From: Stereum hirsutum FP-91666 SS1
Lineage: Eukaryota; Basidiomycota; Agaricomycetes; Russulales; Stereaceae
Direction: 5' to 3'
DNA: 55,118 bases
Assembly: GCF_000264905.1 (NCBI RefSeq)
Contig: NW_006763134.1
Location: 779,409-834,526, forward strand
The position numbers and the translations under genes are program-made. The notes under the pieces were generated by a model. That model was not told where the DNA came from and did not search any database. It saw only the letters and a program-made list of their open reading frames with translations. The first letter of the stretch is position 1; each line of letters begins with the position of its first letter. Below are positions 11,691 to 24,722 of this stretch, piece by piece.

Positions 11691-13060
11691 GAGCGGAACT
11701 CGAAACTGTTCGGCAACGGGCAGCCATCCTTCTTTCGCGCGCCACAGAATTACGATCTCACACACAACGACGACAGTCCAAAGGCCACGACGCTCTCCAC
11801 ACACAGAATGCAGCCTTCGGCACGCATCCTATATCGAGAGCTAGATAAGGCTGAGACTCAGACTGGTCTGATGGCAGAGACTCGTACCATGCCCTACTTA
11901 GCGAGGCCGCCGCCAGCATTGATGCACGGCAGGTTACTGCAAGTGTTTCTGCAGCCAACTGGACCTGACCGACCGGAAGTCACAAATAGTTGATTGAAAT
12001 CCAGTAGGAACAGCTTGCTCTCGCATCCGTATGGGCTGCAGAGTATGCATTGCGTATTGGAGTGACCTTCGACACAGTTGTGGCAGAGGTCAATGGTTGG
12101 TCTGGTGGTGCAGTGACTTTCGATGGAGGGAGGCTCTTTCATGGGCGTGTTCAAGAGTTTCTGTCGTATCATCGTGGCTCGCAGTTTTCGACTGTGAATC
12201 TGTCTAGTATCAGGTAACGATCTCAGCTGGCACCTCTTGGACAGTCGTCGCCAATAATTTTTCATCGTGATTCCCTCCTCGAGAGGATGTTCCTTTCCGC
12301 CATGTAGTTCTGTGCATTCCATGTTCCTGGCTACCATACAATCTTATCTTCTTCACATTTCATCCATAAATCCTGCTGCAGTCACAAGCCTTCCGAGTAA
12401 CGGAGCTCGAAGTCCTACGGCACTTCGCGAGCGAGTATGACCTTCGCACGCCACGCTAACTCCTTCTTTCTCTTCAACGACGATTTGAAGGCTGCGGCGC
12501 TCTCCACGTACAGGGACGCTACCACCGGTACGTATCCCTCACTTGTGAGCTGGAACGTCTGGGCACATCTTGTCTCCGTAGACTGGAGATGAGCAAGGTC
12601 AGAGGTCAATCTCTTGCATTTCCCCGTTCCCATCGCACCATAACGCCCTGTGCGTCTTCGAGACGCCCTGCAGGCCAGGACTGCATCTGTTCTCCTGCGT
12701 ATCGCGAACCCGTATGACATTGCGGAGAAATACGGTGTATATTGAACTGCACTTCCGTTGCATGCCTTGGCCAGCATCTATGACATATGGGTTTCGTTCT
12801 CCTCGAAAGGGTTCTAGATGTCAGGAGCCCCCTGCAGAGAGCGAACGTCCCGTGGCCGAGGGACTGCAGTGTCGAGTGGTGCAATATGGGTATGGGGTGA
12901 TGTGTTATTTGATTCTCTGTTCCTGTCGAAGTTCGTGGCTCGCGATAGATTCATCATCGCGAACCCTCCCACCTCGTGTGGTAGGCCCGGACATACCCTC
13001 TCGAATCGTCGACAACAATTTTTTCCCATTCTTTATCCTTCGGGAGACATTTTGACTTCG
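11691..13060 (+). repeat. Degenerate 0.7 kb repeat, two tandem units
   Basis: Two units, each made of a part S (S1 from 11691, S2 from 12401) and a part D (12165-12300 and 12925-13060). S carries motifs such as CGCACGCCAC and AACGACGACAGTCC; D carries GTGGCTCGC followed by TCGTCG and AATTTTT. The spacing between matching parts is about 0.71-0.77 kb. The same series recurs in reverse orientation at 23.2-24.5 kb. Both strands are interrupted by stops, and I recognise no protein family. It could be a decayed gene family or a low-copy mobile repeat. Confidence 0.6.
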
Positions 13061-14457
13061 GTCTTATAGAGCTCGGTGAAGACTTGACCTAATTGTACAG
13101 GATGCCCGTCCCTCATGTTGATTCTTCCCAGCCTTTACTACGGTCGTGTCCAGCATGTACAACTTCAACTTCGTCAGATTTCGCTTGACGCCACATCATT
13201 TCCCCCACCCCGCATCTACTTCCCCATCTCCCCATCTCCCCACCTCCCCATCTCCCCAGCTCCTTCTCCAGCTCCTTCTCCACCTCCACCTCCATACCCG
13301 CATGCCTACCACATATTACGCTATACACATCACATTTACGATATATTGTTTCTCATTAATAAGGGCGGCCATCGTATCGAGCGAACAGACCACAGAGTCG
13401 TTTGGGTCCAGGGGGTCCTCAAGTCAAGCAGCTCAATGCTCACGAGTCGCTTATTCGGCTCTGTGGTTGACCTGTAAACTGTTCGAAGTGCCCGGAAATT
13501 CTATACTATAGCGCAGACGCTCAACCTTTTAGACACACATAGACACAGACTTGACACCCTCTGTACACAGTACGCCATTCACAATCACCAAACAAAAAAA
13601 GAGAAAAGCGGGATGGAAGTAAGAAATAAAAGCACGGAGGAAAGGGTCCAAGGAAGCACAAGGAAAATGCAAGTAGGCGTCGAGCAATAGAACAAAAGAC
13701 ATGTCATCGTGCGCCTCCTGGCACTACCCGTCACAGTGGTCGTAGTCGTAGTTCGTAGGCATATTCAGTCGTGCTCACTGTCATACTCAGTAACTCAGTA
13801 ACTCAGTACCATACCTTTTCAGCTAGCGCAAGGGTGCAAAGAGACATGAGAGGGGATAAGTAGAAAAAAAGAGATTGGAGATTGACAGTGACTTATGTAA
13901 CACGTAGTATCAACTAGTAACGCACGCGCGCGGCAAACGAAGTTACAGGCTACCGACCGGACTGAGCTGAACCGGACTGGACTGGACGGACAAGAGGACC
14001 GGGAATGTGGATCGAAATAAGAGGCGAGACGAGAGAGCGGGAAAGAAAGAGAAAGAAAAAATATAAGACAGAGGCTCGGCAGAGAGGGATAGGGACAGTG
14101 AGAGTTGACACGAGATTTGATTGGGGGACCAAACAGGCACACGGAAGGCGTGAGTTAAGGGAACTGATGGACGGAGGGTTTGGGTTTGCGGGGAGCGTGA
14201 GTTGACGAAGAGGGCAAAAGGGGAAACACAAAAACGTAGAAATAAAGAAAAGGGGTGAAAGGGGGTGAAAGGGAGGGCGGTCCGTGTAAGTTGAAGCGAC
14301 GTTGTGTCTGTGGCGGGAGGAGTGGAATCGAAGCGGGGAGGTGAAATGGATGGATGTGTAGAACCATGACCAAGTCGCCCTCTCGCTCGCTAACCACCGA
14401 CGACCACTATTTGCGAGCACAATCCATCGTCATCATGCGTCGTCCATAAATCCCAGT
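13061..14457. other. Intergenic, downstream of PP1
   Basis: Holds a pyrimidine-rich CCCCATCTC-type run (13200-13290) and an A/G-rich stretch (14000-14300) that would be pyrimidine-rich 3' UTR of PP1 on the minus strand. No gene or RNA recognised. Confidence 0.55.
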
Positions 14458-17253
<2,796 letters not shown>

Positions 17254-17791
17254 CCGTCTGTGCTGTCTGTGCTGTGTGTCTGTGTCGAGTGGGACGGCTG
17301 TGGGGGGACGTGCGTGTTGGTGTGGAGGTAGTGGATGCGCTTGGTGAGAAGAGTCGCGCCTGTTGTCGTTTCGGTCGGCTCGCTCGCTGGTCGTTCCAAA
17401 CGGGAAGGTCGGCCTCGCTCGTCTGCGGGTGCGCCGATTTTTGTTCGATGGTCTTCGTCGGTTGTCAGTCCTCTGCGTGTTCTGCTGTCCGTGCGTCTGA
17501 GTCGTGGCCGGCTGCCAGAACCGAAGAAAAAAGGTCTGAAAAGGGCTCTAGTCGTCCAAGACAAAAATCGATAGCAGACGCTCTTCGGCCCACACTACCT
17601 ACCCGTCTTCGCCCAAAACGGAAGGTCCCAAGTTCGGGCCAGATCGTGGGACATCACGTCAACCACCCCATTCGTTCATCCTTCTCAGCTCCAGCCGCTG
17701 CGGTCTCCACCGCGGGCACGGAAAAATACAGCGATACATGTAGCAGGTAGATAATACGGTACTGTACTGTAAAATACTTTTAAATCAACGC
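17254..17791. other. Upstream region of PP1, downstream of PWP2
   Basis: Between two minus-strand genes. It should hold the PP1 promoter and 5' leader. Short open frames are present on both strands, none convincing. No clear TATA element seen. Confidence 0.5.
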
Positions 17792-20774
17792 CTACGCCAC
17801 CACATCCACCTCCATCCTCGCCCCCGCCGCCTCCTTCGCCTTTGACTGATCAATAAGATACCTCAGCGTCGCCGTATTCTCCTCACACAACCCCGCGACC
17901 GCACCCTCAAACTCGCCCACAGCCCGTCTCACTTCCCTGAGTACACTCGCCATCTCCACCCCATGCTCCCTAACCCACCTTCCATGTGCCCCCAACACCT
18001 CCCTCACCCACCTCAACCCCCATTCTAATCTCGGACCTCCCTCCAGACCTTCCACCGCCACTCCCAACAACCTCCCAACATACACCCGCGGCATCTCCCT
18101 CGAAACGAGTCTGATATCCTCATACGGCACCGCCTCATACACTTTCCTCACCAAGCCCTTCTCATTCAGCCTAAACGCCATGACCAACGCCTGCAGGTAC
18201 TCCCTCCTCTCGACCGTCTCCACCACCGCCTCCGGCGTCAAATCCATGCTCAAATCAAAAGGATCAAAAGCGATCGCATCGTCCAACGAATAAACGAGCA
18301 GTCCCTCCGTCGACGCAGCTGCCCACGCCCTCCCCGTCGGCGAAAACCTCACACACTTCGTCCTCGCCTCCTGCCTATACCTCCTTTTGCTCAAATCGCC
18401 CCTCTGCGCCCCAGGCAAGCTCGTATCCATCCTATCCTCCAAATCCGACTCCTCTCCCCTTCCATCGATCAGATCCGTATTCACCCCCGCATCGTTCACC
18501 TTCCTCGAATCCAAAAACTCCTCCGTCCCGTCCAGACTGAGGTTCTCCGAGATCTGCCACCGCTTGAGGAGCACGCCTTCCCTCGCGTCGTACAGGACGA
18601 CGTACTTCGAGTTCCCGCCCGCGAGGACACACGACCCGTCCGCCGAATACGCAACGCTATTGAACGCCTTCCCGGAGCTCGAATTCGTCGCCGCCATCCT
18701 ATCGTCCGCCTTCCTCCCCCCCGCCACATCCTTCCTCCCCTCAATCACATTCGTCTGCTGCGAGATGTTCGTCGAAAAGAACGTGAGCTGTCCGTCCAGC
18801 GTCGTCACCACCAGTTCCTGCCCATCCGGCCTGAACGCGAGCGCGAGCACGTCCGCACTAAGCTGGAACGGCTCCACCGCATTCGAACGGCCGAACACGT
18901 TCCACACCCTCACCGTCTTATCCCACGAGCCGCTCGCCAGCACGTTCGTCGTCGGCGAGAACGCGAGCGTCGAGACGGGTCCCTCGTGCCCCGATAACAC
19001 GTCCAACAGCTTCCCGGTCTGCACGCTCCACAGGAACACCTCGAACGAGTCCGCAGAGCCGGCCGCGACGACTTCTCCGCTCGGATCGACGGCGAGACAC
19101 GAGAACTGGACCGGGTTCGGCGAGGTGAAGGTCCTGAAGTTCCGATACCGCACGAGGTCGAACGCGCGCACCGTCCCGTCCAACGAGGCGGAAAACAGCA
19201 CCTGTCCCTGCGCGGCGAACTGGACCGCCGATACCGCCGCGGTATGTTGCGCGAAGGTGATAACGCAGAACCCGCTGCCGGTGTCCCAGAGCTTGACTTT
19301 CCCGTCATCTCCCCCAGTCGCGACGAACCTCCCGTCCCTCTCCCACGCCACGGCGTTCATGTCGAAATAATGCCCCTGCTGCTTCAATACGTAGCTCTCG
19401 CTCATCCATTCCCAGACGAGGAGCTGCCCGAGCTTGCGCGCACCAAAGGCGAGCCATTCGCCCGACGCGTTCACCGCGACGGACGAGATTTTTTCTTGAG
19501 AGATGGAGAGGGTGTGGATGTTGGAGAAGGCGGGCATTTCGTACAGGCCGAAGAGGCCGGAGGAGAAACCGATGATGAGCAGCGAGGAGGCGTGGTGGAA
19601 GGTGCTGCTGGTGACTTTTGTGTGTGGGAGGTTGAAGTAGTTGCGTTTGGCGATGCCCCAGCGTGTCTCGGCTATCGTATTCGATGGAGTGGTGGAAGTA
19701 GACGCTACGGGCGCATCGTTCATGTCTGAGTCTGACTCGGAGTCGGACGGGCCTTCGGAGGGTTTGGCGTTCCAGGTAAAGACAGCACCGTCGCGACTGA
19801 CGGTATAGATCTATACAAGGCAGGATAAATATTAAGCGTGACAAAGCCACCTAACGAGAGGTTAAACACACCGTCTTCGAGTCGCTGGAAAAGTAAGCGG
19901 CCACGACTGCCTCCTTGTGGCCAGCGAACGTCTTCGGCCTGAACCCTTCAACAGGATGTAGCGTGAAAAGCCTGGCCGTCATATCCCTACTCGTCGTAAT
20001 GAAACATCTACACAACCAGAACCCGCCTCCATTCAGCACCGACAAACTCCCATAGTAAAATTCTAGGAGTAAAAAGAAACGCACTTTGAATCCGCACTCC
20101 ACTCAATACTCAAAACCTCATCATGATGCCCCGTATACGTCCTATGCAGCACAAACGGCGCAAACTCGCGTACTAGATGATTCGGCGTGTTCCACACCTG
20201 AACGTGCGCGCCGTGTGTGACGGCGATGAATTTCCCGTCGGGGGAGAATTTGATGTCTTTGACGGGTTTTTTGAAGCTGAAGTGATGCAGGACGACTCCG
20301 CGGCGGAAATTGACGAGGAGAGCGCGGCCGTCTGAGGTGAGGCAAATGGATCGGAAGCAAGGAGGGAGGGTAAGTGTCAATGTTGTCAGTGTTCTGGTAG
20401 AAGAGGGAGAAAGAGAGACGAACGCACCTTCGTCCACGCTGATGAGTACTTTCGCATCGGGGCTGAGAGCAATAACCGCTATGTTCTTCCGGTTTTCAAA
20501 GGCGAAAGTAGACGACTTGTTGCTATATCATCGATTACAAACTTCAGGCAACATTTATGACACGAAAACAAAGAGCGACGCACTTGACCAAATCAAAAAC
20601 CGAGACCCTGTTCCCCACAGGGCTCAAAACTGAGTTCCCATCCGGCGTGAATACAACGTTGCCTTGGCGGTAGACCGTCCCGCAGAGGTTGGAGAACTAT
20701 TGGGGGCTGCTTCGATACATGAATCGACAGCATAGATGGGTTTGAATTGATCATACCTGGTAATTGGCCTTCAT
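17792..20774 (-). CDS. PWP2: Periodic tryptophan protein 2 (UTP-B/SSU processome WD40 protein)
   Basis: Nucleolar component of the UTP-B complex that binds pre-rRNA with U3 snoRNP for 18S rRNA maturation. Six exons: 20774-20757 (MKANYQ), 20696-20584, 20522-20428, 20331-20085, 20007-19872, 19810-17792; introns 60-96 nt; 875 residues against about 920 in yeast. The N-terminus FSNLCGTVYRQGNVVF and the order of WD40 blades (for example GHKEAVVAAYFSSDSK, TSRDMTARLF, GHEGPVSTLAFSPTTNVLASGS) match Pwp2. The last 200 residues form the C-terminal Utp12-type helical domain. Between the blades is an acidic, Ser-rich linker (DSESDSD). Every exon join is in phase. Confidence 0.96.
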
Positions 20775-21332
20775 GACGGTGAGGTCAACAAAACCGTGCG
20801 GAGCAAGAAGAACCTAGTGTGGCGAGAAGACCTGCAAAATTCTTGGCCGTGCTAGGAAGTGGCACTACACGTGACTACACGGCGAAGGAGCTTTGTGTGC
20901 TTTTGTGTGGCGAGACTCGAGAGTAAGTACTTGAGTACCAAAAATCGACTCCTGCCATGGACATCTTGAGAGTTGTCTAGTTGTTCAACGAGCTGAAAAG
21001 GGCCCTCGACCAAATTATTATTATTATCAGAAATGTTGGGAAAAACATCGAGTTGTCTCGGGACTTGCCGCTTGCTTTTAAATTTGAACAACGAGTCTGA
21101 GCTCGACAGCGCTCACCTCTTCGTGGCCCTAATTCTTCGCATAATTCTCATCAACAGAGGGAAAGCATTTCGCTTCAGTGCGAGTGTCTACTAGTGCTCT
21201 GTCTTTGTGCTCGTATTTCATGCTCACGCCCTTGGCTCAGGCTAGTAAACGAGGTTGTTCATTGCCAACGACCCTGTGTGCGATCGCAATTGAAGGCAAA
21301 GGCACAACAATATTGAGTCGTCGCTACGCTCT
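20775..21332. other. Intergenic between PWP2 and F-box copy D
   Basis: Upstream regions of two divergent units. Contains a short ATT/TTA run near 21017-21030. No gene seen. Confidence 0.5.
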
Positions 21333-21388
21333 GTAAGTATTGTCTGCTTCAAGAATCACACCCTGGCAAGACATTAAACGTTTCCTAG

Positions 21389-22311
21389 GATTTCATCCGA
21401 CTCTTCACCGAACTGTGACCGAGTTGGTATCAACAAACTGCCCGTTGAGATCCTCAGACATATCATCATCCACGCCGCGAACGATCCTCACAGGTACATA
21501 TACGATGCACCGTAAGTACATCATCGTTCCTGAACATCCCATCTATATGGGTTGGATTTATATCACCCACGTATCTCATCTATGGAGAGAAGTTGCTCTG
21601 ACGAACCAGTCCCTCTGGATAGACATCATCCTCAACTTTGGACGGACCTGGGCGGCGGAGATGATTCGAAGGAGTGGACCTACCGCTGCTATTTCCATCC
21701 TCGCTGCCGGCTGCAGAAAGTGGGATAGCGATATGTACGAAACCTTCGACGCCATCGTACCTCCCATGATGAACCGGGTAGAGCGGCTGGAGCTATGGGG
21801 GGATTTCGAGAACCTCAGACACATGTATGCTCGGCTCATGTCCACACCAGCTCCCGCTCTCCGGTCACTACGCCTTTCAAATGCCCCGCACTGGCGCGCA
21901 GACGACGAGCTTGATTTTAATGGATTATTCGCGCGCCACACGCCTCTCCTTTCGACTCTCCGACTCGATCGTGTCGCGTTTCCTGCAACATCGTTCTACC
22001 TGTTTGAGAATCTCAAGCACTTCGAGTTCTATTCGGGAGCGAGTGACATCGATACACATCCCTCTCCTGCCGAGCTTGTCACTGCGTTGGCGCACATGCC
22101 GTTGTTGGAGACCCTGTCGATCACAGGATATGTACTGTGTGAATGGAGGGAGCACCGCAGCACATTACTTTCGTCTCAGCAGTTCGCAACCATAAAACTT
22201 CCCAACCTCCGTACTTTTACAATGGAAGGCCACGACCATGTTCGTGATTACATGCGTCGCCACATTGAGTTTCCTGCCTCATGTGTTGTTTCAGAGGAGC
22301 TGATATTGTAA
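21389..22311 (+). pseudogene. Broken paralog D of F-box gene C
   Basis: Strong match to C throughout: LPVEILRHIIIH, THVSHLWREVALTNQSLW, NFGRTWAAEMIRRSGPTAAIS, PPMMNRVERLELWG, and the end PASCVVSEE. The shared upstream intron is 21333-21388. Two lesions separate it from C. First, the codon that is ATG in C is ATT here. Second, 4 extra bases near 21510-21540 shift the frame and bring TAA into the F-box frame at 21517-21519. The downstream part stays open from an ATG at 21505 (268 residues, no F-box). It may be a pseudogene or a truncated LRR-like protein; an assembly error at the indel is possible but would not restore the start. Confidence 0.75.
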
Positions 22312-22745
22312 TCCTGATTAGTTGATTGAGCTGTCTTAACCACCCTACCTTCTGATGTATGGCTATGAGTCGGTACCCAATATATTTGCTTGCCCTTGGA
22401 CTTTAAAGTTTACGATGTTTTGTATTCGCCCACCATTTCGCGAAGCTTGGAATGTGTTATTGATCCAAAGCTTGAAGTTCTCCTCGTCGATTTCTCATAT
22501 CGTTACGGATGCTACCCTCAGCACTTTATATCTATAGTACGGAAATATCATATCACAGAAGAGGTCGGAAGCCCGTCGGAAGGTGCTTTATATAAGAGGT
22601 CGCGGGGTAATATGCGTGTACAGGATATTGAGACATGCATGAAGCAAGCCTGAGAGTACGGTAGGTGTCAACTCAATGGGATGATTCGAGAACAGAAACC
22701 AACTCGAAATGAAGATAAATGTGAGTACATGTATCCGAGGCTATA
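22312..22745. other. Tail of F-box copy D
   Basis: Non-coding or former coding tail similar to the one downstream of gene C (up to about 22560). An open stretch (22390-22653) reads through it, but without evidence of expression or a splice link to D. Beyond 22560 nothing is recognised. Confidence 0.4.
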
Positions 22746-23159
22746 CTGTCGTTGGACCAGTGTTGCAAATGTACCCGGTTATGCAAAATCGCGATCGGGA
22801 TAGCATCCCCTCACCGGGTGGCCTCGAAAACCTTTATGGGTATGCGGAATCCCTATCCAACATCGTATGCAAAGTATGGAGTGAAGAGGAGGGATGTACA
22901 AGGTATAAAAAATCGAAAACCGACAAAAACGGTCCGAAGGCTTCCCGCGCCAAGTTGGCGCGGAAAGCCGTTTGCAAAACTGGGCTCATCATCGTTGACG
23001 ATGGTGAAGCGCGTCCCTCATCTCAAAATATTCGCGGACTACACAGTATCCCTCTCAAGATGCTATAGTATGTGTGTGCAAAACACGAAAGCGATTTGTT
23101 GAGTTACGAGCGACCAGTGAGCAAAACGGAATTATTTTGCAACACCGGTCCAACGACAG
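22746..23159. mobile_element. 414 bp TA-flanked inverted-repeat element (MITE-like)
   Basis: Termini are inverted copies of each other: CTGTCGTTGGACC followed by A/G and GTGTTGCAAA, about 24 of 25 positions. Both ends are flanked by TA (22744-22745 and 23160-23161), as expected for Tc1/mariner-type insertions. The interior has no transposase and holds a perfect palindrome, CCGCGCCAA-G-TTGGCGCGG, at about 22947-22965. It sits against the edge of the 0.7 kb repeat array. Confidence 0.6.
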
Positions 23160-23165
23160 TATACA

Positions 23166-24510
23166 GTATCTCCCAAAGGAAGAATGATGTAAAAAAATTG
23201 TTGACGACGACCCAAGAGGAAAAGCCACACGAAGTGGTAGGGTTCGCGATGACGAATCTATCGCGAGCCACGACGTCGAAAAGCTCGGATTTCAAGTTCA
23301 ACACGAGTCCCCAGTTCTGCTTCGCTCTACGCTGCAGTCCCTCGGCCACGGGGAACGTGTCTCTGCAGCCCACACCTAGTGACCATCCTGGCTTCCTGAT
23401 TGTCTCACTGAAATGGGTACCACACATTGGCCATCGCAGTCGGGTTGCATCCCACTTTACGATGTGGGTATCCAAGTCAATATTATAGGCTGGAAGGCAG
23501 GGGAGGCCAGTGTGACCTGCAGGGCATCTTGAAGATGCACGGCGCGATACGAAGCAGTACGAAAGGAACAGTTCAAACTGAAGACAAGCCATCGAGGGTG
23601 ATGATTACCCTGCTAGCTCTGCTCATGAGCTGGGGATGCGTTGCAAGGGAAGCATCCTGTGTGAGATGAGAGTCGTAGCCTTTGGATCGTCGTCGTCGAA
23701 GATCAAAGAGCGAGTTTCAGTGGCGTGCGAAGGACGTACGTCGTCCGCGCAATGCCGTAGAATACCCACCCACTGCAAGCCGCTCCTCGGCTCTAGGAGA
23801 AAGTATCTTTGGGCCTAACGGATTACTGAAAATGAAATATGATCTTGTTAAGTAGCACCGTAAAAACGTATACACGAAGGCATTTTCGACCGGACGTGAA
23901 ACAACCTCTCGAAGAGGAAGAAGGGATGGAAAAAATTGAGGCGACGACAGACCAAGAGGAGCCGGCTGGGATTGCTACTCGGTAGCTAGATTCGCAGTCA
24001 AAAAGTGCGAGCCACGATACTGACGACAAGATACCTGCCCACACCTGTGTAATACAGAGTCCCGTGCACTGTGGGTCACTGCACTACCTAATCAACCCGC
24101 CTTCCCCTATGTCTCGGAACACTGATGAAAGGTCCTTCGAACAGGCATCAGAGTATACGCCTTCACGATTACGAAGGCAATATATACTACCCTCCTGAAC
24201 AGAGACCAGCCACTGGATGTGCTCCGGCGCATAGGATCACAACATCGAGCCCGGTTAGCTACAGGTGCACTTCAGGTGCGACAATGACGGCGACATCTAT
24301 TGTCAACAAGACAAGGTGTGGTAGAAATCTGCCATGAGATAGAAGTCCTAGCTTGATCCAGCTCACGATAAGGGATGCGTGCCAAATGCAGCATCTGTGC
24401 GTGGAGAGTTTCGTGGCCTTTGGACTGTCGTCGTTGTGTGCAAGACTGGAATGGTGTGGCGCGGGAAGGATTATGGGCGAGTAATTTCGAGCTCCGCTTT
24501 GAGCATTCTC
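23166..24510 (-). repeat. Inverted copy of the 0.7 kb two-unit repeat
   Basis: Read on the minus strand the order is S (24510-24310), D (24020-23870), S (23770-23605), D (23285-23166), the same order as on the plus strand at 11691-13060. Shared landmarks include AACGACGACAGTCC, CACGCATCC, GTGAGCTGGAT and GTGGCTCGC. Interrupted by stops in all frames; function unknown. Confidence 0.6.
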
Positions 24511-24664
24511 CTTCCCGTGCTCATTCCGGTTCACACCAACTTCTGAATTCCACTATTGCATTTCCCACTCGCCGCTTGGCGAGCCGTTTCAGTCTTGTCT
24601 AGCCCGGCCTAGCCCACGAGAATGACCTCAACGTGGCTACGGGGCGGATAAGGACCCAAGCCGG

Positions 24665-24671
24665 TATATAG
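24665..24671 (+). promoter_or_regulatory. Putative TATA box of the metal ATPase gene
   Basis: TATATAG, 52 nt upstream of the proposed ATG at 24723, in an otherwise GC-rich stretch. Position and sequence fit a fungal TATA element, but it is not proven. Confidence 0.4.
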
Positions 24672-24722
24672 GTGTGTTATATGCGCTGCCACGGTCTCTC
24701 AAGTCTGCTCTTGACCGTCATC

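Noticed and set aside
11331..11804. Extension of F-box C into an N-terminal stretch up to 11804
   Set aside because: The stretch crosses a conserved GTAAGT-TAG intron also present in copy D, so it is intron and upstream sequence.
18387..19370. 327-codon open frame antisense to PWP2
   Set aside because: Shadow of a well-supported WD40 coding exon; composition is the expected complement and no family is recognisable.
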